From: Leptobrachium leishanense
Lineage: Eukaryota > Chordata > Amphibia > Anura > Megophryidae
DNA: 64,000 nucleotides
Assembly: GCA_009667805.1 (NCBI GenBank)
Contig: CM019063.1
Location: 195,342,954-195,406,953, forward strand
Direction of reading: 5' to 3'
Shown: in pieces, positions 11,501-22,647 of the stretch
How positions within the stretch are numbered: the first letter of the stretch is position 1
How the letters are laid out: each line of letters starts with the position of its first letter
Notes under the pieces: generated by a model
What the model was told of the DNA's origin: nothing
What the model saw: only the letters and a program-made list of their open reading frames with translations
Databases searched by the model: none
Translations under genes and position numbers: made by a program

Positions 11501-13162
11501 TTTACCTCTCTCTCTCTCTCTCCCCTCAGCTCCTTCATGTACCTCCTCTCTCCCTCTCTCCCTCAGCTCGTTCATTTACCTCATCTCTCTCTCTCTTCTC
11601 CTCAGCTCCTTCATTTACCTCCTCTCTCTCTCCTCAGCTCCTTCATTTACCTCCTCTCTCTCTCTCTCTCTCTCCGCAGCTCCTTCATTTACATCCTCTC
11701 TCTCCTCAGGTCCTTCATTTACCTCCTCTCTCTCTCTCCCCTCAGCTCCTTCATTTACATCCCCTCTCCTCTCTCTCTCCTCAGGTCCTTCATTTACCTC
11801 CTCTTCTCTCTCTCTCTCTCCACTCAGCTGCCCTTCATTTACATCCCTCTTCTTCTCTCTCTCTCTCAGGTCCTTCATTTACCTCCTCTCTCTCCCCTCA
11901 GCTCCTTCATTTACATCCCCTCTCTCTCTCTCTGTCTCTCTCTCTCCCCTCAGCTCCTTCATTTACCTCCTCTCTCTCTCCTCAGCTCCTTCATGTACCT
12001 CCTCTCTCTCTCCCCTCAGCTCCTTCATGTACCTCCTCTCTCTCTCTCTCCCCTCAGCTCCTTCATTTACCTCCTCTCTCTCTCTCTCTCTCCTCAGCTC
12101 CTTCATTTACCTCCTCTCTCTCTCCTCAGCTCCTTCATTTACCTCCTCTCTCTCTCTCTCCGCAGCTCCTTCATTTACATCCTCTCTCTCTCCTCAGGTC
12201 CTTCATTTACCTCCTCTCTCTCTCTCTCTCTCTCCACTCAGCTCCTTCATTTACATCCCCTCTCTCTCTCTCTCCTCAGGTCCTTCATTTACCTCCTCTC
12301 TCTCCCCTCAGCTCCTTCATTTACATCCCCTCTCTCTCTCTCTCTCCCCTCAGCTCCTTCATTTACCTCCTCTCTCTCTCCTCAGCTCCTTCATGTACCT
12401 CCTCTCTCTCTCTCTCTCTCCCCTCAGCTCCTTCAGGTACCTCCTCTCTCTCTCTCTCTCCCTCAGCTCCTTCATGTACCTCCTCTCTCTCTCTCTCTCC
12501 CTCAGCTCCTTCATTTACCTCCTCTCTCTCTCTCTCTCCTCAGCTCCTTCATTTACCTCCTCTCTCTCTCTCTCTCCGCAGCTCCTTCATTTACATCCTC
12601 TCTCTCTCCTCAGGTCCTTCATTTACATCCCCTCTCTCTCTCTCCTCAGGTCCTTCATTTACCTCCTCTCTCTCCCCTCAGCTCCTTCATTTACATCCCC
12701 TCTCTCTCTCTCTCTCTCTCCCCTCAGCTCCTTCATTTACCTCCTCTCTCTCTCCTCAGCTCCTTCATGTACCTCCTCTCTCTCTTCTCCTGCAGCTCCT
12801 TCATGTACCTCCTCTCTCTCTCTCCCCTCAGCTCCTCCATTTACCTCCTCTCTCTCTCTCCCCTCAGCTCCTTCATGTACCTCCTTCTCTCTCTCCCCCT
12901 CAGCTCCTCCATTTACCTCCTCTCTCTCTCTCCCTCTCTCTCTCCTCAGCTCGTTCATTTACCTCCTCTCTCTCTCTCCTCAGCTCGTTCATTTACCTCC
13001 TCTCTCTCTCTCTCTCTCCCCTCAGCTCCTTCATTTACATCCTCTCTCTCTCTCTCTCTCTCCTCAGCTCGTTCATTTACCTCCTCTCTCTCTCTCTCTC
13101 CCCTCAGCTCGTTCATTTACCTCCTCTCTCTCTCTCTCTCTCCCCTCAGCTCCTTCATTTAC

Positions 13163-13199
<37 letters not shown>

Positions 13200-13285
13200 A
13201 GCTCCTTCATTTACCCTCCTCTCTCTCTCTCTCGCAGCTCCTTCATTTACATCTCCCCTCTCTCCTCAGGTCCTTCATTTACCTC

Positions 13286-13321
<36 letters not shown>

Positions 13322-13375
13322 CTCAGCTCCTTCATTTACATCCCCTCTCTCTCTCTCTCCTCAGGTCCTTCATTT

Positions 13376-13407
<32 letters not shown>

Positions 13408-14380
13408 CGCAGCTCCTTCATTTACCTCCTCTCTCTCTCTCTCTCTCTCTCTCTCCTCAGCTCGTTCATTTACCTCCTCTCTCTCTCTCCTCAGCTCGTT
13501 CATTTACCTCCTCTCTCTCTCTCCTCAGCTCGTTCATTTACCTCCTCTCTCTCTCTCTCTCCCCTCAGCTCCTTCATTTACATCCTCTCTCTCTTTCTCT
13601 CCTCAGCTCGTTCATTTACCTCCTCTCTCTCTCTCTCCCTCAGCTCGTTCATTTACCTCCTCCTCTCTCTCTCTCCCCTCAGCTCCTTCATTTACCTCCT
13701 CTCTCCTCTCTCTCTCTCTCTCCTCAGCTCCTTCATTTACCTCCTCTCTCTCTCTCTCCGCAGCTCCTTCATTTACATCCCCTCTCTCTCCTCAGCTCCT
13801 TCATTTACCTCCTCTCTCTCTCTGCAGCTCCTTCATTTACATCCTCTCTCTCTCCTCAGGTCCTTCATTTACTCCTCTCTCTCTCCACTCAGCTCCTTCA
13901 TTTACATCCCCTCTCTCTCTCCTCAGGTCCTTCATTTACCTCCTCTCTCTCTCTCTCTCTCTCCGCAGCTCCTTCATTTACCTCCTCTCTCTCTCTCTCC
14001 TCAGCTCGTCATTTACCTCCTCTTCTCTCACCAGCTCCTTCATGTACCTCCTCTCTCTCTCCCCCCTCAGCTCCTCCATTTACCTCCTCTCTCTCTCTCC
14101 CTCTCTCTCCTCAGCTCCTTCATTTACATCCTCTCTCTCTCTCTCTCTCCCCTCAGCTCGTTCATTTACCTCCTCTCTCTCTCTCTCTCCGCAGCTCCTT
14201 CATTTACATCCTCTCTCTCTCTGTCTCTCCCCTCATGTCCTTCATTTACCTCCTCTCTCTCCTCAGCTCCTTCATTCCCCCTTTCTCCCCAGCTCCTTTA
14301 TTTACCCTTTTCTCTCCCCAAGCACCATCATTTACCTCCTCTTCGGCTCCTTCATTTACCTTCTCTCTCCCCCCAGCTCC
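8530..14380. repeat. 5.8-kb pyrimidine-rich tandem array, about 30-bp units
   Basis: The unit is CAGCTCCTTCATTTACCTCC followed by a variable (CT)n run. From 8530 to about 9230 the unit is a regular 29 bp with CTGACACAGCTCATTCATTTACC variants. From about 9209 to 11045 a roughly 630-bp block is repeated three times as a higher-order repeat. From about 11045 to 14280 the (CT)n part expands and alternates among CTCAGCTCCTTC, CTCAGGTCCTTC, CTCAGCTCGTTC and TTCATGTAC variants. Both edges degenerate gradually. The plus strand is nearly all pyrimidine, so all three plus frames stay open for about 1,000 codons and encode only LLSSFIYLLSLS-type periodic peptides. I do not regard these as genes. Confidence 0.96.
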
Positions 14381-15138
14381 AGTCACTATTTGTTCCTGCG
14401 CGTCACCCTAGTCTCTGACTTGCAGTTAGTTACTATTTTTGTTTCCTTGCTCTCAGGACTGACACTCTCTCATCTTCTCCAGTTTCCCTTCTCCTCCCTT
14501 CCTCTCAGCATACAGAGACCTCTCCCACCCAAATAAAATGTCCCCTCACTTGTCTGATTTCTCCCTGACAGACTCTTGTGTTAGACAGAAATATTCAGGG
14601 AAATGTTTCAGATTTTCAGAGAGGTGGAATTTACAATCCTTCCTTTGTTCCTGTGCCTGAGGTCATATGGAAAGTCTGCATCTCAGCCATGATTTTCCTC
14701 ATTAACTATTATATTCCCTCCTTCAATTCTGCAGCTCTGAATGTTTGATGAGGCTTGCTCGAGTCTCCACTCATCATGCTTGCATGGCCAGTTCTTGTTC
14801 TTTCATGTCCCTATGCTTGTCCCCCCCCCCCCACAACCTACCCTACAGCTACTCCACTGTATGACCTTGGTCTGTCCGATTCATAAATTCTCTGTTTTAT
14901 CTGTGGAAGGATTGAAGAATTCACATCCTTTCCAGTTGTCTGTGCTAGTGTTGCCAGATCTTTCATATTATCAGGGACAGTCATAAACTTACATGATATA
15001 TTTAAGTGCTCCCCTGCAATATGCAGAATTCATAAGCTGCAGGAGGGAAATTAATGCACTAATAAAGGTGAGGATTTCCTTCCAGCAGTAAATGAATTCT
15101 ACATACAGCATCGTGTACCGTCATGTGCCGCCCACTAA
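14381..15138. other. Unassigned sequence
   Basis: No element or gene recognised. A C12 homopolymer at about 14821-14832 is the only notable feature. Confidence 0.45.
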
Positions 15139-15987
15139 GGCTGGGGTCAGACGAACACAGTGCGAACGTGCGTTTAGGCTAGGGTCAGACGAACGCATTT
15201 TTCGCGTTGTCCGTGAAAAAGTGCGTTCGAACGAATAGACGTATTTTTTCACAGAATACGCGATAGCGGTCATACGATGCACATTTTTGTCCGTGATTTT
15301 GTACGGATCATCAATAAAACCCTTTTTGCGTCTGGACGTTATGTTGGCCGGACGTGTGCAGCGTCTGACGTCTCCCAATCACGCAAACACGCCGCTATGC
15401 GGACGCAGCGCACTCTGTACGTCAGTAGTAGCGGTTTGACGTTCTAGAAAAAATGCGTTCGTTTGCCACTTGCGTTACGCGGACGAACCGTCGTGCGGCC
15501 GTTCTTCGTATGTTACCCGGCATTGGATGTCATTTGCTGCTAGCACGGCCGTGATTTCGTGCGGTTAAACGCACGATAAAAATGCTTTCGTCTGACCTTA
15601 GCCTAAGTCGCACTTTATTACGGCCGTGGTAGCAGCAAATGACATCCAACGCAGGCCCACACACGAAGTACGGCCGCACAAAAGTTCGGCCGCGCAACGC
15701 AAGCAGCAAACGAATGCATTTTTGCAAGAACGTCGAACCACTAGTACTGACGTACAGAGTGCGCTGCGTCCGCATAGCGGCGTGTGTGCGTGATTAGGAG
15801 ACGTCAGACGCTGCTCATGTCCGGCTAACATAACGTCCAGACACCCAAAGTTTGGATCCGTAAAAAATCACGACTGAATTTGCGCATCGTATGACCGCTA
15901 TCGCGTATTCCATGAAAAAGTACGTCCATGTGTTCGGACGCACTTTTTTACGGACGATGCGAAAAATGCGTTCGTCTGACCCTAGCC
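15139..15987. mobile_element. Harbinger MITE (reverse orientation), split by another copy of itself
   Basis: The ends are GGCTGGGGTCAGACGAAC and GTTCGTCTGACCCTAGCC. TAA flanks both sides (15136-15138 and 15988-15990), a 3-bp target duplication of the Harbinger type. The first 38 bases and the segment from 15604 onward together make one copy of about 420 bp. The copy at 15177-15603 is inserted between them. Confidence 0.87.
15177..15603. mobile_element. Harbinger MITE inserted into a sibling copy
   Basis: This 427-bp copy begins GGCTAGGGTCAGACGAACGC and ends TCTGACCTTAGCC. It is collinear with the copies at 26552-26977 and 42179-42603, and inverted with respect to its host copy and the one at 53534-53959. 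Its flanks are TTA (15174-15176) and TAA (15604-15606). The internal segment GGACGTTATGTTGGCCGGAC also occurs near the end of the coding Harbinger element at about 35.3 kb. Confidence 0.88.
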
Positions 15988-15990
15988 TAA

Positions 15991-16754
15991 CATATAGAGG
16001 TTGTGTTCCTAAAAATATGAGTGATCTGTCAACTATGGGTGATCTGTCAACCTAGCCGCAGAATGGGTAAGAAAAGCACTGCCAAGCAAATATGTAGAAT
16101 TCACACGATACTAGAAGAAGATCTAGTTTTGTTGGCATTTTTCTTGACTAACCGAATGATATTACTCCCCCAATACGTTTTTTTTTCCACCAGATTTCAT
16201 GGTAGCACTTTTAACGTGCTTCCCCCGCAATGTAGGTTTTGTGTATGTGTCCAAGAAGACATGGAAGGCCTGGCAATCCTAGTCTTAGCCCAGGTCAACT
16301 GCACCGTAGCATTAAACAAAGTAATCCCTTGCAGTTAAAGGGTTACAAATTCAAACCATTTAACGTCCCTTCCAAGTTCCAGCTCCTGGAATTAGCGCTC
16401 TGCAAATATATCTGCATCATGGTAGTTACTAAATGAAACCCTTTCTGTAGAGAATGGGGACAGAGTGCAAAGTACAAGGGGTGGGTGCAAATTAGAAGCA
16501 CACAGCCCCACACGACCGTCATCACATCGTTTGTGTCACATATGTGTGTTTATACAGACCAGTGATAATATTATAGCTTTCCGAGAAGTAAATAACATAC
16601 AAAGACTGCTTACGTAATGTGCACATAATTACATTTAAGAGGGAAAGTTCAAATATTTCTTATATTACTGTCATATGAGATGAGCAATCGTCATTGGAGA
16701 TATAACTTACTGCTTCTTTTGTTCTGCACACATCAAGCACAATTTCTCTATATT
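15991..16754. other. Unassigned sequence
   Basis: A 105-codon open frame (16021-16338) has no recognisable domain. No element boundary is visible. Confidence 0.4.
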
Positions 16755-16885
16755 CCGTCCCGGCTGGATGGAGTAGAGGTAACATCACTGCTCTATAACC
16801 GTGGTTTGAATTCCGTCCAGAGCACCTCTCCAGTAAGTGTCCTTGAGCAAGAAACCTAACGGTACAAACTTGCCTACCACACTAT
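16755..16885 (+). mobile_element. tRNA-derived SINE fragment with CORE-like segment
   Basis: An A-box-like stretch, TAGAGGTAACATCACTGCT, is followed by a B-box-like GGTTTGAATTCC at about 16803-16814 and by GTGTCCTTGAGCAAGAAACC. That last segment matches the CTTGAGCAAGacACCTAAC core seen in the SINE at 20.9-21.2 kb. Together these suggest a Pol III-derived SINE, cut by the MITE that starts at 16886. Confidence 0.6.
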
Positions 16886-17578
16886 GGGCTCTATTACATT
16901 CTCCGCGCAAAATCGTACGCGCAGCGCAATTTTGTTTGCACGCAGCGTTAAACGTTAACGCGCGTAAATTAACGCTGGTATTACGATCCGAGCGTATTTT
17001 TTCATCCGTCAAAAATTAACGTGCGTAAAAAAGACGCGCAAAAACAAGCGTGCATTAACGCTGCGCGCAGAAATCGGTGGGCAGACTGTTTTTTCACGCG
17101 ATTCAGCCAATCCAAATTAAGAACCACAATTGTCTCCCGTTCAGTTTTTGTGCCTGCCAAAATCAATCTGAGTATATATGCTGCAGCAATAATAAAAACA
17201 TGCACAACCTCTCTATTTATTGTTTGGGTATGTGTAGAATGTGTAACTATACTGTGCTGTATTTTTTTTTTTTGGGCTGATGTATTTGGTTTCGGCCAGG
17301 ACGTTCAGATTTGCAGTTACCACCAGCTTTTCAAAGACGTTAAAATTATGCGCACAAACGTCGTTCATAAAAATTTGTGCATCGATCGTAATACCATCCG
17401 CGAACCAGCGCACAAACGCATTTGCGCTCACAATGTTAAGTATGGAATGCGCGCACGAACTTGCGCTCGTGCAGGGTCACTCGCGTTAGACGTTAACGCG
17501 CATTGAAGGGTTTTTCCCTTTGCGTTAATGCGCTTTTGAGCACGCGCACATTTTTGCGCGAAGAGTGTAATAGAGCCC
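16886..17578. mobile_element. MITE, GGGCTCTATTACA family, copy 2
   Basis: The terminal inverted repeats GGGCTCTATTACA and TGTAATAGAGCCC are perfect over 13 bp. The interior is dense in GCGCA, TTAACG and GTTAACGCGC motifs with internal inverted symmetry. It encodes nothing convincing; the 161-codon plus-strand frame (17021-17506) is a by-product of this composition. Confidence 0.82.
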
Positions 17579-17732
17579 AATATTGGCTGTGGAGTCCAGT
17601 GGTAACGTCCCTGCCCTTCCACTTTGGAGAAGCAAGTCAAAATACCATTCAGCACATCCCTCCAATACAACTGTGAAGAGGTTTCAACTTTACAAGAAGC
17701 GGATTCAACCTAACCACCAAGAATAAGTGTGG
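17579..17732 (+). mobile_element. Possible second tRNA-derived SINE head
   Basis: GGAGTCCAGTGGTAACGTCC resembles a tRNA A box region, and AAGTCAAAATACC about 45 bp downstream resembles a B box. The piece ends at the hAT insertion at 17741. The call rests on these two short motifs only. Confidence 0.4.
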
Positions 17733-18074
17733 GAACTCACTAGGGCCACCATCAGGGCATTACGCCCAGGGCTCGAGTCGAGCGGGAACGCGCGGGAACG
17801 GCGTTTCCCGCACTTCTCCCACAGCGGGAATGCTGCGGGAACGCAGCGTTCCCGCTGTGGCCCGAGCCCGAACGCTTAGCAGGCGGCCGCCGCACATTGC
17901 CGGCGGCCGCGTGCTTCCTAATCTAACGGCTGGTGACTGGAAGTGGAGCCGCTCGCCTGGCTGTTTCATAGATCCCAGGCGAGCAGCTGCACTTCCTGTC
18001 AGCGGCCGCTGAAGCAGGAAACACGTGGCCGCCGGCAATGTGCGGCAGCAGCAGCAGCAGAGGTGAGTTGGGCT

Positions 18075-18740
18075 GGGGGCAGTATCCATGAGACCAGGGG
18101 CAGTATCCATGAGACCAGGGGCAGTATCCATGAGACCAGGGGCATATCCATGAGACCAGGGGCAGTATCCATGAGACCAGGAGCAGTATCCCTGAGACCA
18201 GGGGCATATCCATGAGACCAGGGGCAGTATCCATGTGACCAGGGGCAGTATCCATGAGACCAGGGGCACTATCCATGAGACCAGGGGCACTATCCATGAG
18301 ACCAGGGGCAGTATCCATGAGACCAGGAGCAGTATCCATGAGACCAGGGGCACTATCCATGAGACCAGGGGCATATCCATGAGACCAGGGGCATATCCAT
18401 GAGACCAGGGGGCAGTATCCATGAGAGTTGGGGCATTATCCATGAGAGTTGGGGCATTATCCATGAGAGTTGGGGCATTATCCATGAGAGCTGGGGACAT
18501 TATCCATGAGACCTGGGGCATTATCCATGTAACCTGGGGGCATATCCATGAGACCTGGGGGCATATCCATGAGACCTGGGGGCATTATCCATGAGAGCTG
18601 GGGGCAATTATATCCATGAGAGCTGGGGGCAATATATACCCATATGAGCTGGGGGCAATTATATCCATGAGAGCTGGGGGCAATATATACCCATATGAGC
18701 TGGGGGCAATTATATCCATGTGAACTGGGGAAAATATATC
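18075..18740. repeat. Minisatellite with drifting unit inside hAT B
   Basis: Units of about 20 bp begin as CAGTATCCATGAGACCAGGGG, change to GCATTATCCATGAGAGTTGGG near 18425, and end as GCAATATATACCCATATGAG and GCAATTATATCCATGAGAGC toward 18720. The inverse complement of the last form is the unit of the arrays in hAT A1 and A2. Confidence 0.92.
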
Positions 18741-18751
18741 TATATAACCAG

Positions 18752-19235
18752 TGCTGTGCATATTATTCTTGGGGTTCAGTGCTGTGTATATTATTATGGG
18801 GGCTCTGTGCTGTGCATGTTATTATGTTATTGTTGGGGCTCAGTGCTGTGTATATTATCCTGGAGGCTCAGTGCTGTGTATATTATCCTGGAGGCTCAGT
18901 GCTGTGTATATTATTCTGGGGGCTCAGTGCTGTGTATGTTATTCTGGGGGCTCAGTGTTGTGTATATTATTCTGGAGGCTCAGTGCTGTGTATATTATTC
19001 TGGGGGCTCAGTGCTGTGTATATTATTCTTGGGGCTCAGTGCTGTGTATATTATTCTGGGGGCTCAGTGCTGTGTATATTATTCTTGGGGCTCAGTGCTG
19101 TGTATATTATTCTGGGGGCTCAGTGCTGTGTATATTATTCTTGGGGCTCAGTGCTGTGTATATTATTCTGGGGGCTCAGTGCTGTGTATATTATTCTGGG
19201 GGCTCAGTGCTGTGTATATTAGTCTGGGGGTCTGT
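18752..19235. repeat. 30-bp minisatellite, CTCAGTGCTGTGTATATTAT unit
   Basis: About 16 copies of a 30-bp unit, CTCAGTGCTGTGTATATTAT plus TCTGGGGG or CTTGGGG variants, are followed by a (TA)n microsatellite at about 19239-19270. All three plus frames are open because 30 is a multiple of three. Confidence 0.93.
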
Positions 19236-19884
19236 GCCTGGATATATATATATATATATATATTATATATAAAATGCGTTAGTCCAGTTGCCACAATCAC
19301 GAGTATACCTGTACGTAGTGATACCTTTCACTGATCAGTATAGTTTCCAGTTTACACTCTTGAAAGTTTGTCTTTTAAATGTAAAGTTAACCCAATAAAA
19401 ATGGTATCACCGGCTTGTCCGGCTATACTCGTGATATATATATATATATATTTTCTTAAGGTAATGGGGGTTGTGGAATTCGTGGGTGAGTTCCCTCACT
19501 TTTTTTCCCAGGACTTGACCCCTGATTATGCCCCATGCTGCCGTAAGGTGCCGGGGCCCGTGGGGGGGGGGGCCAGGCCCCCCTCGGCAGCGGCGTCGCC
19601 CTTTTACAGCTCCGGTATCGGACTCGATGAGTCCGAATCCGGAGCTGTGTCTCTGCTGCAGGAGCCGGAGGAGACACTGTGTCTCCTCCGGCTCCTGGCA
19701 GCTTCACTGGCTGGCTGGCTGGGCGGGGCCAAGCAGGCGTGTGGGGGCCTTCCAAGCACATTGGTTTGGCTCCGCCCCCTCCACTCAGTGAAGCTGCGCG
19801 CCTGAGCTGGAGGGCCCGGCTGAAGAGCAGAAGAAAAGAAGATTGAAGAGAAGAAAAGAAGAGCGAAGAAAAGAAGACAGCGGA

Positions 19885-20420
19885 GTGGTGAGCCAGGGCC
19901 CAGCCTAGACCCAGACCCCATGGCCCAGACCCCAGGGCCCAGACCCCAAGGCCCAGACCCCAGGGCCCAGACCCAAGGCCCAGATCCCAGGGCCCAGACC
20001 CCAGGGCCCAGGCCAGACCCAGGGACCAGACCCAGAGCCCAGACCCAGGGACCAGACCCCAAGGCCCAGACCCCAGGCCCAGCCTAGACCCAGGGACCAG
20101 GCCCCAAGGCCCAGCCCCACGGACCAGACCCCAAGGCCCAGACAAAGGGACCAGAGCCCAGACCCAGGGCCCAGACCCCAGGCCAGACTCAGGGCCCAGA
20201 CCCCAGACCAGACTCAAGGCCCAGACCCCAGGGACCAAGGCCCAGGCCCCAAGGCCCAGCCCCATGGACCAGACCCCAAGGCCCAGTCCCAGGGACCAGA
20301 CCCAGGGCCCAGACCAGACCGCAAGGCCCAGCCCAGACCCCAAGGCCCAGAGCACAAACCCCAGGGCCCAGATCCCAAGGCCCAAACCAGACCCAGGGAC
20401 CAGGCCCAGACCCAGAGGCC
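19885..20420. repeat. Minisatellite of CCCAGACCCCAAGGCC-type units
   Basis: Irregular repeats of CCCAGACCCCAGGG, CCCAGACCCAGGGACCAG and CCCAAGGCCCAG continue for about 535 bp. The minus strand encodes a GLGLGVWALGSGPW-type low-complexity frame. Unit lengths of 14-18 bp mix without a strict period. Confidence 0.9.
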
Positions 20421-20424
20421 ATCA

Positions 20425-20570
20425 TATACAGCCTGTTACTGTGAGCTTTATTCCTGTGGATTCTGTGATACGTTCATACACACCGCACATTACTGTGAGT
20501 TTTATTGCTGTGGATTCTGTGATACGCTCATACACACTGCACATTACTGGGAGTTTTATTGCTGTTATGT
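20425..20570. repeat. Short array of the TTTATTGCTGTGGATTCTGTG minisatellite
   Basis: About 2.7 copies of a 54-55 bp unit (TTACTGTGAG, TTTATTGCTGTGGATTCTG, TGATACGCTCATACACAC). The same unit makes a longer array in hAT C at 24040-24600, which is a different hAT terminal family. Confidence 0.9.
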
Positions 20571-20929
20571 CCTTTTTTTTGAAGGGGGAGAAAAGCTGTT
20601 AGAGTTTGAGGGAGTGCCGGGGGAGGCCCCATCGTGAGGTTTAGTAAGGGGCCCCATCATTTCTGATGGCTGCCCTGGAACTCACCATAAAGATTACTGG
20701 GAGTTGCAGCAGCTGCAACAACTCTTTAGGCTTGACACTGAGGAATTGTCATTCCCATGTCTTCCCAATGTACTTAAATCCAGGACATACCCTTAAATAC
20801 AGACAGTTTTATAAAATTGGGTCTATATATAAAGGTATCGCAGCTTCTCAGTTTATCAGTCAAACTGAGCTAAGTTCCTCCTGCTAAAATAGTGAGGGCA
20901 TTGCATTCCCAAGCATTCCTGCAGGACTT

Positions 20930-21215
20930 GACCCCTGCTAACTACCAGGTCACTGATCTAAAATCATGGAAAGATGACTCAATCCCAATCAGAAGATGTG
21001 AGTGTCCCTTGAGCAAGACACCTAACAATATGGATGCACCTACCTCACAAAATACTTGTACATCTCATAGATTGTAAATTCCCTTAGGAACAGGGTCAAC
21101 CTGAATCAGGTCATATCATCCAAGTGTGGTATTCTAATGTATCAAACCATCGTACACTGATCTTGTAAAGCGCTGCAGAGTTTAAGGCGCTATATAAATA
21201 ATGGATAATAATAAT
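20930..21215 (+). mobile_element. CORE-SINE with L2-type tail
   Basis: The body contains GTCCCTTGAGCAAGACACC and the L2-like GATTGTAAATTCCCTTAGGA. It ends TTGTAAAGCGCTGCAGAG, GGCGCTATATAAATAA and an (AAT)n run. The combination of a MIR/CORE-like middle and an L2 tail is known for SINEs mobilised by L2 enzymes. No clear promoter boxes remain at the 5' end. Confidence 0.72.
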
Positions 21216-22397
21216 AATAATATTCCATTTACAAGCAATCAAATGCATGTGCAAAAAAACTACTGACAGGGACATTAGTAGGGAGCCGCTGGAAAGCATC
21301 AGAGCAAGCCATTAATCAAAAGCTGCTCCCTGTTACCAACCCTATTATGAGTGAGCTGCTATGTAAGGTTCACAACTACCAATTGAGAGCTGCTAACAGG
21401 TACTGTCTGTAGAGCTTAGCCCTGTTGCTGTTACTGTCTCCTGGAATCCATAGGGGCTGGTGTAAACAGGGTCACGCATTGTCAGGGGAAGAACAGCGTG
21501 TGTCCACTTTCCTTCTGTTTGCAAAGAGAGTAGATGGCAGGTCATGCTGTCTTCTGAACCAAGGGCCAAGAGATACGTGTCTTGTAGCCAGTAATTTTTT
21601 GTGATTAACGGTTGCAAGCAAACATAACAAGCAATCAAGGAAACATTCATTATTCTCTGTCTGCCTGCACATTTGCTTTTCCATTAACCTGCCGCAGCAG
21701 CCAAGCTGCAGAAATAGGGCCGTATATCTGCAAAGCTGCAATTTACTTTTCATTTTAACATGTGCACCATATATAAAATATCTAATGTATATATTTAAAC
21801 ACGAGACATGTGCTTTTGGATTTTAATACACAGCCAGCCAAACATTTGCTCCTGTGTATTCTGCTAAGAAAAAGTGCAAAAGCTGAAAATTACTTCCACC
21901 ATTAGAGATGCCAGATGTGACATGTTTCTGAGACACATACAGAGACTTAATCAAACTGAGCCATTGGCATTTATGATTGAGCCGTTATGTATAATGGCCC
22001 CACTTGTTAGAAATTAGAACTCCCATCCTATACCTGCCAAGCCACAAACAAACTCCATTTGCAACTTGGCTGTTATGGCTGCATAAAGCACATATGCACT
22101 TTCTATAATTTACATAGGAAGTGCTAATATAGGCAGCCAGAGAATATTGAGCGATTCAAAGGATGCTGGTTATTTTCAGTTGCACTAAAATCACTTAACA
22201 GCAAAAATCCATAAAAGCATGATGATGTCACCCTCTCTGAGACCACCCACTGTAGCGAGTGGTTGCCGAAAGGCAGCCGATGGATTGAATCTGCACATGC
22301 ACACAGCTCCAATCTATCGTTCTGCGAGGGCGCTAAGGAACTTGCGTACATAAAGTGCACATATCCCATAGCGGTGCACAATTTGTGGTCTCTATGC
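21216..22397. other. Unassigned sequence
   Basis: No gene or element recognised over about 1.2 kb. Short open frames on the minus strand (21393-21753) show no known domain. Confidence 0.4.
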
Positions 22398-22644
22398 TCA
22401 CTGGTGTATCTTGGCCTAGGCCAACAAGGCCTAGGCCTAGGGCGGCACTCTCCAGGGGGCGGCGGCCCGCCGGGTGGCCCCACCCCTAAAAAAAAAAAAA
22501 AAAAAATTTTTTTTTTTTTTTTTACTTTTGCAAACTATTTTACCAGGAAGGAAAGATTGAGATGTCACTAATTTTCAAGTATGTCCTGGGTAGGCAACGC
22601 CTAGGCTTTCACTTTCCAGGGGGCAACAAAAAACCTCACCACTA
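22398..22644. mobile_element. hAT end fragment and LINE-B tail fragment
   Basis: CACTGGTGTATCTTGGCC at 22398 resembles the CAGTGGTGTACTTAG end of hAT C. After A and T homopolymers (22488-22523), the segment TTTTACCAGGAAGG to TTCAAGTATGTCCTGGGT (about 22538-22592) is the inverted 3' end of LINE-B. Both pieces are truncated. Confidence 0.55.
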
Positions 22645-22647
22645 ATT

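Larger units (their letters stand above)
17741..20677. mobile_element. hAT-type non-autonomous element B, 2.9 kb, with four minisatellites
   Basis: The left end is TAGGGCCACCATCAGGG and the right end is CTGATGGCTGCCCTG. The 8-mer GAACTCAC is present directly outside both ends (17733-17740 and 20678-20685), a perfect hAT-type target duplication. The interior holds GC-rich palindromes (about 17790-17860 and 19661-19697), a (CAG)n run near 18044, and four separate tandem arrays listed below. No transposase is present. The long frames inside (for example 18695-19222 and 19456-20385) are repeat translations. The perfect duplication shows that the whole assembly moved or arose as a single unit. Confidence 0.9.

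Noticed and set aside
11074..14536. Open frames of about 1,000-1,114 codons on the plus strand
   Set aside because: All three frames are open because the array lacks adenine-containing stop triplets; the peptides are periodic LLSSFIYLLSLS-type and follow the repeat.
17760..18521. 253-codon minus-strand frame (MDTAPGLMDTAP repeats)
   Set aside because: It is a translation of the minisatellite inside hAT B.
18695..19334. Overlapping open frames of 173-204 codons
   Set aside because: They translate the 30-bp minisatellite in three frames (LCILFWGLSAVYIILGAQCC repeats).
19456..20425. 309-codon minus-strand frame rich in Gly, Leu and Trp
   Set aside because: It is the translation of the CCCAGACCCC minisatellite; no domain and no start context.
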